A stretch of DNA of 64,000 nucleotides from DATAUD01 sp036268455 (GTDB lineage: Bacteria; Verrucomicrobiota; Verrucomicrobiia; Limisphaerales; Palsa-1400), in assembly GCA_036268455.1 (NCBI GenBank), contig DATAUD010000104.1:124001-188000 (forward strand). Direction: 5' to 3'. Of this stretch, positions 8,854 to 18,126 are shown piece after piece; position 1 is the stretch's first letter; every line of letters starts with the position of its first letter. The notes below the pieces were generated by a model. The model had not been told where the DNA came from. It did no database searches and saw only the letters and a list, made by a program, of their open reading frames with translations. A program made the position numbers and the translations under genes.

Positions 8854-9596
8854 ATCACATTCCGAGTCGGAGGAGTGGCGATTTTCGGAAGGTCTATTTC
8901 GAGATGATCCTCCCAACGGCGACCGTTGAGCCAGGTCGAGGCGTAGGGAACGAATTGGCCGTCGTCCTTCTGCCACTCCCGGCTTTGCTTGGATCGCTCG
9001 ACGGCGGCTATCAGCACGTCCAAGCCGACAGTCACTTTGGGGAAGGCTTTCCGCGCTGCGGCCTTGGCCATTTTTTTTGGATAACAATTCCAGAACTCCT
9101 CGAAAGCGGAGTCAAATTCCGGCCCTTTATGTACCTTCTTTCCCTTATTCTCCTTATTCTCCTTATTGTTAGTCGTTAGCTGCTCGTTGGGCGTCCGTTG
9201 GGCGTCCGTTAGGTGCGCGTTATTTTGGTCGTTACATTGTTCAACCTTCATCCAGAAAACCCTTGCATCGCAGAGCTTTGCTATCGTTCCCTTGTTCGTT
9301 GGTCTGAACGTTGCAAATTTGTGCTTTGCCAAGAATTTTTTCGCCGTCTTGTAGTTCTGTTCGCTCATTCCACAGGCTTCGTGGTCGCCAAGAAACGCCT
9401 CTCCATAGGACAGGTTGTGTTCGTTGAACCCATTGGTATAACGCGCTCGCCGCGCGATCACCCACAGAAGAATGAACGCGAAGGGCCTACTCTTTAGAAG
9501 CTCGTCCGCGTCCTGAGTTCTGAACGCGGGGAAATAATCCATCATCCGGCGACTTTCGGATTGACGCGACTGTGGCTGACCTGTAGTATCGTCCAT
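8850..9596 (-). CDS. Replication-initiation-like protein (winged-helix type)
   Basis: 248 residues. The N-terminal half (MMDYFPAFRTQDADELLK...LSYGEAFLGDHEACGMSEQNYKTAKKFLAKH) resembles the helix-turn-helix domain of phage replication proteins that load primase/helicase. A low-complexity NNKENKENKGKK linker (~146-157) follows. The C-terminal FDSAFEEFWNCYPKKMAKAAARKA with VPYASTWLNGRRWED is the domain often found in phage O-like/DnaT-like proteins. The stop overlaps the primase-helicase start. ATG 9596 was used; the downstream MMDY (9545) is also possible. The role is inferred from position and pattern. Confidence 0.72.
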   Translation of the reverse strand: MDDTTGQPQSRQSESRRMMDYFPAFRTQDADELLKSRPFAFILLWVIARRARYTNGFNEHNLSYGEAFLGDHEACGMSEQNYKTAKKFLAKHKFATFRPTNKGTIAKLCDARVFWMKVEQCNDQNNAHLTDAQRTPNEQLTTNNKENKENKGKKVHKGPEFDSAFEEFWNCYPKKMAKAAARKAFPKVTVGLDVLIAAVERSKQSREWQKDDGQFVPYASTWLNGRRWEDHLEIDLPKIATPPTRNVI

Positions 9597-9645
9597 AACT
9601 TGATAATCTTCTGGCGGCCGTAGCGGGTCGCCTTTTTTGCGGACG

Positions 9646-9939
9646 TCATGGCCTCGCGTTAACCTGGAATTTCAGCAACGCCTCAAGAACGGCTCGTTTT
9701 TCAAAAAGAACCGTCCGCGGCCCGATCCGAAGAAAGGGAATTCGACCCTCGCGCATCCAAATTTCAACGGTCCGCTTCGAGCGCCTGACGATGCGCGCGA
9801 GTTCAGATTTGTTCCAAAAAAGGTTTTCGTCAGCCGGGTTCACCGGTTGCTCGCCGACAGGAGCTTTCGAGTTTTCCAGAATGCCAAGTGCTTTGGCTGG
9901 CTGCTCCTTGCTGCTCGTATTTTGTAAGTTCTGTTTCAT
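9646..9939 (-). CDS. Excisionase/AlpA-like helix-turn-helix protein
   Basis: 97 residues. The C-terminal half (42-92: WNKSELARIVRRSKRTVEIWMREGRIPFLRIG...VLFEKRAVLEALL, shown in parts) is a MerR-like winged HTH of the type in excisionases and AlpA regulators. The first ~40 residues are polar and probably disordered. It is the first gene of the minus-strand replication operon, 49 bp upstream of the next gene. It likely directs excision or switches on replication; the sequence cannot separate the two roles. Confidence 0.75.
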   Translation of the reverse strand: MKQNLQNTSSKEQPAKALGILENSKAPVGEQPVNPADENLFWNKSELARIVRRSKRTVEIWMREGRIPFLRIGPRTVLFEKRAVLEALLKFQVNARP

Positions 9940-9987
9940 ACGAACCTTAATTACGCGACAATTCCCCTTGCCTGATATATCGAACTA

Positions 9988-10014
9988 TCCCATTTGTTGC
10001 AGTCAGGAATGGGA
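9988..10014. promoter_or_regulatory. Inverted repeat in the divergent control region
   Basis: TCCCATT (9988-9994) and AATGGGA (10008-10014) are perfect inverted arms with a 13-bp spacer, 49 bp upstream of the excisionase-like start. The region 9940-10273 separates divergent genes and holds no other feature seen. The repeat could be the operator of the replication operon; no direct evidence. Confidence 0.35.
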
Positions 10015-10273
10015 AAATACCATTGTTGACAGATTTCTTGGCAAAGCGGCCGTAATCTCCGTTGCGCGATAAGGCTTGTCGCGCGGGTTGCGCGGCCTGG
10101 CCAGCGCCCGCGGGAATAGGCGAGAGCGTTCCGATCGACACGTACGCATCGACCCGGCAAGACACCGCCTCCAAAATTACCTTGCGTTCACTCCCCCTTT
10201 GCCTATCAATAGAACATCACCTCGAACATACGTAAACCAGCGCGGCTCAAGCCTGACACGGAAAGGAAAAGTC

Positions 10274-11380
10274 ATGTCAGAATTCCTCATTTGCCTTTGC
10301 GACCACTGTTCACAGCGGTTGGAGTTTCCCGCCGATGGCGTTGGAACCGAAATTCAATGCCCGACTTGCGGAAAGCAGACGCGGCTTTCTCGCTCTGAGC
10401 CAACTCCGATTCCGCCGCCGAAACTGCCGTTGGGTCCAACAAGTCAAGTTGGTAAATCGGAAGCAGCCGAATATGGCGATGGCAGAGCCGGAGACGCTTG
10501 GCAGCCGTCTGAGCAGCCCCCAAAAGTCCTCTGCCTCTGTCCCCACTGCAAAGTGGATTTTAACTTTGAGTTGGGTCTTTTGGGTCAAGTTGTCCACTGC
10601 CCCGCCTGTCAATGGCAAGGTGTTCCGGGACGCGACGACGTGGAACTGAGCGACTTTATAGCACTTGGCATTGATGTTGAAACCCTTGTTCGCAGGCTTC
10701 GTAACGCGCCATACCCATCCATTCCAATACCACCGCCAATCCCGCCGGCAAGCATGAGTGCCACGGCAGGAAAGCGTAAGACGCAAACCGACAACTCCAT
10801 GCCGCCCAAGTCGGGGGGACTGTGCGTTGTTCCGGCAAAGACAGACAGCGACAGGCGAATCTTGCCCACGTTTTTGCTTTGCCTGTTGTTTGGCAGCTTC
10901 GGCGCTCACGCTTTTTATGCGCAACGGCGTGTGCAAGGGGGCATCTATGTACTCCTTCTGGCTACGCTCGCTGTTACAAGCCTGTTCAGGGCGTCCTTAG
11001 AATCAGATGCAATCCATGACGAATCGCAATGGAGGATAGACAATTCGCTACGACGGGAAAAAGAGTATCAAGAACGCGCAGACCGACTGAGAAATGCCAG
11101 TGACTTTTTACAAAGTTCGGCATCATCAGGGGAAAAGGAGCAAGTGGCCAGAGACGTGGCCGCCGATGAAGTCGCGGTCGAACACGCGGCGGACCAAGAA
11201 AAAGAAGATGATCTGACCCTTCAAAACGGAATACAGGCGGCACACACAAGTGCCATCGTTCTTTTGATAGAATTGCTCTGTGCATTCTGCTTCGCCACAT
11301 TCCTACTTACTGATTTCATCCGTATCATTGCGGGAGCCTACAAAGACGGCAAAGGGCGTAAGATTACGAAATGGACGTAG
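10274..11380 (+). CDS. Zinc-ribbon protein with a split TM2 membrane domain
   Basis: 368 residues. Two zinc ribbons lie at residues 9-32 (C9xxC12...C29PTC32) and ~88-114 (CPHC...CPAC). A proline-rich linker (IPIPPPIPP) follows, then a hydrophobic segment with the TM2 signature FGSFGAHAFYAQRRVQGG (~196-232). The partner half of a TM2 domain, LLTDFIRIIAGAYKDGKGRK, appears only at ~345-365. The ~95 residues between are charged and coiled-coil-like, where normal TM2 proteins have a short loop. A Shine-Dalgarno AAGGA precedes the ATG. It is a membrane protein with cytoplasmic zinc ribbons; its role in the element is unknown. In-frame sequence upstream of 10274 has no ribosome site and was left out. 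Confidence 0.7.
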   Translation: MSEFLICLCDHCSQRLEFPADGVGTEIQCPTCGKQTRLSRSEPTPIPPPKLPLGPTSQVGKSEAAEYGDGRAGDAWQPSEQPPKVLCLCPHCKVDFNFELGLLGQVVHCPACQWQGVPGRDDVELSDFIALGIDVETLVRRLRNAPYPSIPIPPPIPPASMSATAGKRKTQTDNSMPPKSGGLCVVPAKTDSDRRILPTFLLCLLFGSFGAHAFYAQRRVQGGIYVLLLATLAVTSLFRASLESDAIHDESQWRIDNSLRREKEYQERADRLRNASDFLQSSASSGEKEQVARDVAADEVAVEHAADQEKEDDLTLQNGIQAAHTSAIVLLIELLCAFCFATFLLTDFIRIIAGAYKDGKGRKITKWT

Positions 11381-11630
11381 CGCAAATGGAGTTCTGATTT
11401 TCCAGAGTCTTTGAGTTCCCACATCGTATTTCACCGCCTAAAGTCGTATCGCAATCCGTTTGTCGTTGACACTGGTATAGTGTCCGCAGTAATCTCCAAC
11501 CGTCAGCGATTGCGCTGGCCCGGATTGTACCCGGTTAAAGAAATGCAGGATTCCACACAAACTTTGCCGTGCGCTGGTCGAATGCCGCCTTCCTGGGCGG
11601 GTACAACTTTCGACTGGCCACGGTTCTTGT
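11381..11630. other. Non-coding stretch with a small inverted repeat
   Basis: No convincing gene is seen. A perfect 6-bp inverted repeat GACACT-GGTAT-AGTGTC lies at 11468-11484 and could be an operator or a short hairpin. An in-frame start for the next gene may lie within this stretch. Confidence 0.4.
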
Positions 11631-11936
11631 TTGAAAGACACGCCCATTAAATCATCAAAAAGTAGCACCCCGAAGTTTGTTATAAAGCACCTATCGATAA
11701 CCCGAAAGGACGGCAGAGAAAGTTGTTTCCCGCGTTGCTTTTATCAGAGCTACGCGCTCTACGAAGATAAGAACGTGCTCATCAAAATCACCGCCCGCGC
11801 CCCCGACAATATCACGATGCGGGTGCGTCAAAACATCAGTATCGAAGCAAAGTACCTGAAATGGATGAGTTGGGCAATGGGCCGGGTGGCGTCCGCGAAG
11901 AAGATAAAAAAACTCGGAAAATTGGGGGAACTATGA
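11631..11936 (+). CDS. Small unknown basic protein, start uncertain
   Basis: 101 residues from a TTG at 11631; no ATG is available until residue ~73 (a methionine within TMRVRQ). The protein is rich in Lys/Arg and ends KKIKKLGKLGEL. No family is recognised. Its stop overlaps the next gene's start by ATGA (11933-11936), which supports translation of the 3' half at least. It could be the remnant of a longer gene whose 5' part is lost. Confidence 0.45.
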   Translation: MKDTPIKSSKSSTPKFVIKHLSITRKDGRESCFPRCFYQSYALYEDKNVLIKITARAPDNITMRVRQNISIEAKYLKWMSWAMGRVASAKKIKKLGKLGEL

Positions 11937-12169
11937 CAATCCAAGAAGCGATAAAACAACTTGAACGCTCGGAACGCGGGCAAATGACCTGCAAGTTACT
12001 GTTGGACTTTCTGAAATCTCCGACCGTTCAGGGCTTGGATGGCCGTAATTCCGCCGCTGTGCATGAGTTGGTCCAACGCCACATGCTCGGGGGAGGCAAG
12101 GAAGCGTGCGAAGTCATAGACGGGCTATACGATGTCGTGGAGCGCAACCAATGGGTGAACTGCGGTTGA
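11933..12169 (+). CDS. Small unknown protein coupled to the preceding gene
   Basis: 78 residues, MTIQEAIKQLERSERG..., helical and mildly acidic, without cysteines in motifs or membrane segments. A GGGGGAA-type ribosome site (~11925) precedes the ATG, which overlaps the upstream stop. It ends 75 bp before the end of the convergent tape-measure gene. Function unknown. Confidence 0.55.
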   Translation: MTIQEAIKQLERSERGQMTCKLLLDFLKSPTVQGLDGRNSAAVHELVQRHMLGGGKEACEVIDGLYDVVERNQWVNCG

Positions 12170-12244
12170 TCGACTGTATCCGCATTCTTGCCGTCACCTG
12201 TACGGACGGGCGCGGCCTGCCGATTAAGCGGTGGGTCTGACCGA

Positions 12245-15200
12245 TTACCTCTGTGTCCAGTTTGGAATCGATTGGGCAATGCTCGGTGCGGAGTGGGTCT
12301 GGCCGCCGTGCGACAGGATATGAGCAAGGGCGTCGCCAAGCTGCGACACATGTTGGGTCAGTGTGGCTATGTGCATGGCCGCCGCGGCGGATTCTGCACC
12401 AAGAGTCATTACGGCAGCAATGGCACCCTCCGGGATGCTGAATTGCGGTGAAGGCGCGGACACCAAGCTTCCGTAACGAGACGCGGAGATTGCGCCGCCG
12501 ACGGCCTGTTCTCCCAAATCAAAGGCCGATGCTCTGCCGAAATATCTCTCCAAAGCGCCGCGCGATCGACGCGCTTGCCTCTCAGCGTCAGTGTTTCCCG
12601 GCATCCGCAGCAAGTCTTCCCGCGACTCTTGGCTCAACGCAAAGAACTCGCCCCCACTAATCCCACCTGGCCCTCCAATGGATTGACCATGCGTGAGTCG
12701 CATCGTCGCGGCTTTCCTGAGCAGTTCGGAAGGTGACGACGTGAGGAGTGAGCGTTCGTATTCTCTCCGCGCCTGCGCGTTAAGGTTAATCTCCTCCTTG
12801 GTCAACTCGATGATCTTCAATTGGGCCGTCATCTTGTTTTCCATCAAGCCGATTTCGAGTTGCAGGATTTCGGCATTGCGCTGGCGCATTTCACCATCCG
12901 ACCCTTGCCTGGTCTGAGTTTCGTATCGAAGCTCCTGCAAGCGGCCTTTGCCCAAGATGCTCTGATTGACAAGCTGCCCGCCCTCCGTTAGTCCCGCAGT
13001 GAGGTTTGGATGTTCGAGCAAATCCCCGCGAGTTGGTGATCGCGCAAAACCTGCCCATTCCGCGCGGGCCATCCTGCTATAAATGCTCAGTCTGGCCTCA
13101 TTGCGAGTAGCGGACGAAATCTCCGGCGACTGTGCGGCACGAAGGTCAGCCATGTTTTGTGCTCTTTTTTCCTCGGACTCGCGCAATAACCGCATTTTCT
13201 GCTCTTGGTCCGGCGACCCTGGCGAGCCTCCCGGCATCGAAGTGATCGCGGCATGTTCAGCATCCAGATAAATCCGTTGGCTCGTCAATTCCGCGATTTG
13301 GCGGTTCAGACTATCAAGAGGCGAAGCGGTTGGCAGCAACCCATATTGCCGCCCCATGCTTCCAAAAGTCTCCTGCCGCATCGCCCCTACGAAGCGCGTC
13401 TGAGCTTCGCGTGTAACCCATGAACCATTGGCTAGATCAGCCTCCTCTTGGGCCGCGGCCTTTAGTGCGGCCAATGCCTGCCTCGCCTCTTGTATGGTCG
13501 CTTTCGCCGTGGAAATTTCCACCTCGGGGTCGTGGATGGCTCGATCAATCGTACCGCCGAAACTATTGTTTTTCTGAAAGCTCTGTCGTATCTGCTCAAT
13601 TGCGATTTGCTTCTCGGCCATCCGAATGATCTCCTTGTATTCAACCTTCGATGCCTCAAGATTGCCGGTGTAATCGCGATCAAGCTGTGCCATTCTCAGT
13701 TTCGCCTGCGCAATCAATTCCGTGTCTCGGCCTTGAGCCACGAGGAGTTCGTTTTGCTTGGCTAAATTCTCAACTTCGGCCGGCGTGCCGAAAGGCAATT
13801 CGGCCTGAGCCATGTCCCGCGCCACTCCGCGCAAACGATCACGAGGGACACCGGGTTGGCCAACAATATTGATGTCGGTTTGCAGCATGGACCGCATCGT
13901 GCTGACGCCTTGCATCCTACCTTGCGCGAGTTGGGCATCTCGTTGCCGCAACAAAAGCTGGTCAGCGCCGCTGCTATAATCGGAGGCTTTTCGGAAGGTA
14001 TAGAGCAGCCCAAGAGCAGCCGCCAAAGGCAAGATAACGTCGGTAAGCGCAACGAACGTCGCCAGAAGCCCGCGTGAAGCAAGTGTGGCTGCGCCTATTT
14101 TATCCGACGCCACAACCGAGCCGACACCTATCTTCTCAAATGCCCAATTCAATCTGTTGGCACCTACCGCGGCTGTAGCATTGAATGCGTTGCCCAAGGC
14201 CGCAACATCCCCCTGGACGGCGCGGGCGGTGGAAACAAGAAGTCCGCCTTTGGTGCCAGCAGCCAACGTGCCTTGCTTCTCCAACGAGTAGCCGGAGATC
14301 ATCATTCGAGCCATTCCAGCAACGCCAAGCGCACCGACAACGCTTGTTAGTGTTCCTCCAACAGGCGTATTCAGAGCCGACAGAACATCCCGGATGGAAT
14401 GCGTTATGTCCCGCAGGACCTTGACGACGCCACTGCCCTGTTGATTGACAAACCTCCCAAATTCAGATGCCAAGCCCTGCCATTGCGCCCGCAGCGTCCC
14501 CAAAATCGCTTCATTCTCTACCTCGGCTGCGTTTAAATGAAGCTGCCCCTGCGCCGCCTTGAGTTGTCCTTGAACGAAATCATCGAGCACGCCAGCAAGA
14601 CGGGCCGTATTTTGTCTCCCACCTACATTGAAAAGTAGAGAGCGTCTCTCAGCTTCCGTCATCCGTTCCCATGCGGCGTACACCTCACGGAGAATTTGGG
14701 GCATCTGTTTTAGCTCGCCACCCGGACCTGTGACCTCTATCCCGTACCCAAACCGGAGCTTGCCCTGGGTCTCCGGGTTCCCGACCTGCGTCACGAGCGT
14801 TTTAATGGTATTGGCAACCGATGTCCCGGACTGCTGTGTGGCCATAACGCCCCCAGTGATAAGGCCCATCGTTTGACTGTAGGATAATCCCGCTACCTTC
14901 GCAGCCTCTCCGACTGATTCCATCCCCTTCATTAGCCCCTCCGTAGAAACATTCGCTGTCTGACTGATAGCGGCCATTTCGCCAATGACGCCATTTAGCT
15001 CCTGGGCGCGAAGCTGGTAGGTTTCAGTCATTGCCGATAAGAATTGCGTTGTCTCCGCTGAATTCCTTCCCGAAATATTGGCGAGCACGAGGGAAGCGTT
15101 AGTGGCGTCAATTATATCCTTCTGGGTCGAATAAACCCGCGACCACTCCGTTGCCGATTCCACGGCCTCACCTGCAAATTGGCCATTGACTGCGGCCAAG

Positions 15201-16669
15201 TGGATAACCTTGTCGGTGAGAGTCGAGGCTGCCGCCGCGCCATCTTTGAACGTCACGGATAGAATCGCCATTTCGCTGGTTATCTGCACGTTCTCCTCAA
15301 GCGCCCGCCGTAACATGGACAACGAGCCATACAGCACGCCTGCCGCCGAACCCCATAACGCCATTTGCTTGACGGCCTGAATCATGTTCTTGCCGATGAG
15401 GCGCGTTGACTCATTCAGCCGGTCGGTTTCGAGGCGAAGACTTGCGGTCGCCGCCGCACCCGCATGATAATGCGTGGAGATATTCTGCAAGGCTTCGGCG
15501 TTTGGTTTTTCATATCCGGCAACCCCGGAAGTCGCGGTGTATATGTCGTGAGCCGCCCCGTGGAGCGTTTCGTGGTAGCGAACGTCCGCTTCGCGTCCAG
15601 CGCGTCGCGCCTCAAGCGGAGTCATTCCTCGAGTACGATCGTAGGCGGATGCCAAATCAATCCTCGCCTGAGCCTTGACTGTGGAGTAAGCGCGGTTGAT
15701 CTCCTCAATGTTTCGCTCTGTTTCGCCGGCGGACCTGGACTCGGTGCGCTGTCGCCGCAATCGACGCGCTTGGATGTTCCTGGAAGCCTGTTCTTCCGCC
15801 TGTGATTGAGTTTCATCCTGTTCCGAAATATAATCCCGGAACATTCCAACTTGCGCCCGGTTTGCTGTTCGATTCTCTATCCTGCCTGCGCGAAGCCGAA
15901 GCGCGTCCGCAGCGACCGCATAACGGGACTTCTGCAAGGCATTCAACTCCTCGGATTCTTGGGCCTCCTCATCCATTGTGGCCGCCAAAATCTTATGAGC
16001 TTTGGCCTCGGTCAATACCCCTTGAAGTATTTTCTGTTGAAGATCATTCTTCTTTTCGAGAATTGTGTTCGCCACGTCCGAAGTTCCTTCGGCGGCAAAC
16101 TGCTCGTGGAGAGTCGCGCCCGTTGGCCGCCCCTCCTTGTCATACACCACCTCATGGAAGCTTCTATCGAAGTTCCCGGCCGCATACCGCCGCCGCTGTA
16201 GTCGCCCCCCTTCCGTAGTTTCGGAAGTTACTTGGGAAAGAATGCGCCCGCTTCCACCGGAGGGCGGACTAGGAACGCCGCCGACTCCTGGGGGAACCGA
16301 TGATGGCGTTGACGGTGGCCTGCCAGAACCAATCAACTCGAAGTCCGAAGCGGACAGGTTCAGCTTTATTTTCTCCCCAGCCACGAGCGAAGCCTGAATC
16401 GCGGAGCCGGAAATGTTCAGTCTGATCTCGCCGGAGGAACTGACGCTTCCAGACGAAGAACCTCCGATTGAAAACCCCTTTTGGAGATTGCTCCTGGTTC
16501 GCTCGAATGTGGCGTTAAGAAGGTTGAGTGCGTCTATCCCGTCCTTGATACCGCCGGTAGTGGCGAAGTCTTGGGGTGGACAAACGACTTTGAGGACGAT
16601 TTTTTCCGTGCGGGCTGCATCAGCATCGCCGCCGCCTTCACCGCCGGTAGGGTCGCGTAGAATAACCAT
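12245..16669 (-). CDS. Phage tail tape-measure protein (TP901-core type)
   Basis: 1474 residues. Tape-measure proteins set phage tail length and help DNA pass the host membrane. The conserved core lies at residues ~430-730: LVLANISGRNSAETTQFLSA (part), LRAQELNGVIGEMAAIS, NVSTEGLMKGMESVGEAAK, and AWERMTEAERRSLLFNVGGRQN. Flanking regions are long, charged, coiled-coil-like helices; hydrophobic stretches occur near residues 436, 770 and 870, as expected for the membrane-interacting part. The reading frame is intact. Unusually, no other tail, head or packaging gene is present in the element, so the protein either works with a helper phage or has been kept for another purpose. Confidence 0.88.
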   Translation of the reverse strand: MVILRDPTGGEGGGDADAARTEKIVLKVVCPPQDFATTGGIKDGIDALNLLNATFERTRSNLQKGFSIGGSSSGSVSSSGEIRLNISGSAIQASLVAGEKIKLNLSASDFELIGSGRPPSTPSSVPPGVGGVPSPPSGGSGRILSQVTSETTEGGRLQRRRYAAGNFDRSFHEVVYDKEGRPTGATLHEQFAAEGTSDVANTILEKKNDLQQKILQGVLTEAKAHKILAATMDEEAQESEELNALQKSRYAVAADALRLRAGRIENRTANRAQVGMFRDYISEQDETQSQAEEQASRNIQARRLRRQRTESRSAGETERNIEEINRAYSTVKAQARIDLASAYDRTRGMTPLEARRAGREADVRYHETLHGAAHDIYTATSGVAGYEKPNAEALQNISTHYHAGAAATASLRLETDRLNESTRLIGKNMIQAVKQMALWGSAAGVLYGSLSMLRRALEENVQITSEMAILSVTFKDGAAAASTLTDKVIHLAAVNGQFAGEAVESATEWSRVYSTQKDIIDATNASLVLANISGRNSAETTQFLSAMTETYQLRAQELNGVIGEMAAISQTANVSTEGLMKGMESVGEAAKVAGLSYSQTMGLITGGVMATQQSGTSVANTIKTLVTQVGNPETQGKLRFGYGIEVTGPGGELKQMPQILREVYAAWERMTEAERRSLLFNVGGRQNTARLAGVLDDFVQGQLKAAQGQLHLNAAEVENEAILGTLRAQWQGLASEFGRFVNQQGSGVVKVLRDITHSIRDVLSALNTPVGGTLTSVVGALGVAGMARMMISGYSLEKQGTLAAGTKGGLLVSTARAVQGDVAALGNAFNATAAVGANRLNWAFEKIGVGSVVASDKIGAATLASRGLLATFVALTDVILPLAAALGLLYTFRKASDYSSGADQLLLRQRDAQLAQGRMQGVSTMRSMLQTDINIVGQPGVPRDRLRGVARDMAQAELPFGTPAEVENLAKQNELLVAQGRDTELIAQAKLRMAQLDRDYTGNLEASKVEYKEIIRMAEKQIAIEQIRQSFQKNNSFGGTIDRAIHDPEVEISTAKATIQEARQALAALKAAAQEEADLANGSWVTREAQTRFVGAMRQETFGSMGRQYGLLPTASPLDSLNRQIAELTSQRIYLDAEHAAITSMPGGSPGSPDQEQKMRLLRESEEKRAQNMADLRAAQSPEISSATRNEARLSIYSRMARAEWAGFARSPTRGDLLEHPNLTAGLTEGGQLVNQSILGKGRLQELRYETQTRQGSDGEMRQRNAEILQLEIGLMENKMTAQLKIIELTKEEINLNAQARREYERSLLTSSPSELLRKAATMRLTHGQSIGGPGGISGGEFFALSQESREDLLRMPGNTDAERQARRSRGALERYFGRASAFDLGEQAVGGAISASRYGSLVSAPSPQFSIPEGAIAAVMTLGAESAAAAMHIATLTQHVSQLGDALAHILSHGGQTHSAPSIAQSIPNWTQR

Positions 16670-17055
16670 GACCGCGGGTTATCGTTGAGGAATCTGCCCG
16701 CGTCAATACTTGAGCAGTTACGACGGCTTGATTCCGCGAGGATGGCGGATGAAGTCGAAAAATCTTTCAGCCATTAAGACACGGGCGGTCGCCAATCAAG
16801 CCCAGCCCCTCAACGCCGCATTTTATATTCTCTGACACGTTCTTTGTCGGCGCCTGAAGCTGCCCCAGAGAATGCAGCAGTCGTATGTGCGCTGGGCAGC
16901 AAGCCTGTTCCATTCAACGCTTCGGGGCGTTACCGCGTTGATCCAATGGCGTGCGTTGGGCTGTTGACCGTTAAGGCTTATGAGCGAAGTATCTAATGCT
17001 GATAAAATTGCTTAACTGTTGCATTGGCTCACCGGTTTCTTTAGGCTTCAGCGTC
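16670..17055. other. Intergenic region between divergent genes, no gene seen
   Basis: 386 bp between the tape-measure start and the two-gene unit at 17056-18394. It should contain both promoters. No repeat, RNA gene or convincing reading frame was recognised; an in-frame extension of the downstream gene back to 16996 lacks a ribosome site. Confidence 0.5.
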
Positions 17056-18126
17056 ATGCCGGAACCGCCACATCCAGACCAATTGACGTTTAAGATTCAC
17101 CCGGCGGCCGGGGGTTCAGAAGTGCCAGTTTCGATTCTCATCCAGAGCCTCACCTCGTTGCAGGAGTTGATCCACCTGTTTGCCTTGCAGGAAGAAGGTC
17201 GCACTTTTCGCCAGCGGCTTCGACTCCCAGAGGAAATCGCGAACAAATATGTTCTTTGCTGTCGTCCCCCGCAAAGCGGCAGTTTCGCTGTCGTCGGACG
17301 TGTAACCAACCGCACAGACGATCTCCTGGCAAATGAAAAAATTGCGCGAGTAATGCACAATTTCCACGAGTTCAATCATGCCGCAGTTCGAGCGGAATTG
17401 GACGTAATGGCTAAGGTTTTGCCAGACGGTCGGGTGCGAGCCAGAGCATTAAGTTGTTTAGTTAGCTTAAGCCCACCCGCCGGCAGCGGACACACGATTG
17501 AGTTATTCAACGGAGCGGGTCCAGGAGTGGTGTTCGATGAATCTGTGCCGGTGCGACTGGAGCGATTATTGAAATCCCCAGAAGCCCGGGCCGAAGTGCA
17601 AACGGTCACAGGCCGGCTGGAAGCAGTTTCATTCAGCGAACGAAAGCTCACTGTCAATTATGCTCCGAAAGGACGTTGGTTGGAATGCTCGTATGATGAG
17701 TCGGTCGAACTGATGCTTTTGGAAAATCGACGTGATCTAATTCAAGTGACGGGACGGGTCATAATGGACGAGGATGGACATCCCAAAAAAATTGTCGAGG
17801 TAGAACAAGTGCGCGACCTCGATATGTCGCCATTCGTGCTCGGTGAAATCCCCGCCAACGGATTTACGCTGAAGCCGCGACGAGTTTTACAATGTGCGCC
17901 TCACCTCAGCGACAGCCAACAGTTAATCTGCCTTCAAAATGACGATTGGGGCTTGGACGTTTTCGCGCCAACCCGTTCAGAACTTTTTGAGGAGTTGAAG
18001 GAGCAATTAGCGATGTTGTGGCTGGAATTTGCACGGGAAGTAGATGACGCATTGTCACCCCCCGCGCGGCAAGTAAAGCGGCAATTGCAGAGCGATTGGG
18101 AGGAGGTTGTCAGTGCCAAGGGATAA
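17056..18126 (+). CDS. Unknown protein, first gene of a HicA-like two-gene unit
   Basis: 356 residues from ATG 17056 (MPEPPHPDQLTFKI); an upstream ATG at 16996 would add 20 hydrophobic residues with no ribosome site. The N-terminal half looks alpha/beta with the phrase SGSFAVVGRVTN. The region ~185-260 (VQTVTGRLEAVSFSERKLTVNY, then LIQVTGRVIMDEDGHPKKIVEV, in parts) looks like an OB-type small beta barrel. The C-terminus is helical. No family name can be given. The stop overlaps the next gene by 14 bp, so the two are made together. A role as partner or antitoxin of the HicA-like protein is an inference from this overlap. Confidence 0.65.
   Translation: MPEPPHPDQLTFKIHPAAGGSEVPVSILIQSLTSLQELIHLFALQEEGRTFRQRLRLPEEIANKYVLCCRPPQSGSFAVVGRVTNRTDDLLANEKIARVMHNFHEFNHAAVRAELDVMAKVLPDGRVRARALSCLVSLSPPAGSGHTIELFNGAGPGVVFDESVPVRLERLLKSPEARAEVQTVTGRLEAVSFSERKLTVNYAPKGRWLECSYDESVELMLLENRRDLIQVTGRVIMDEDGHPKKIVEVEQVRDLDMSPFVLGEIPANGFTLKPRRVLQCAPHLSDSQQLICLQNDDWGLDVFAPTRSELFEELKEQLAMLWLEFAREVDDALSPPARQVKRQLQSDWEEVVSAKG

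Noticed and set aside
9130..9200. Short repeats CTCCTTATT and GGGCGTCCGTT
   Set aside because: They are codon repeats of the low-complexity linker (NKENKENK) and of a neighbouring stretch inside one coding gene.
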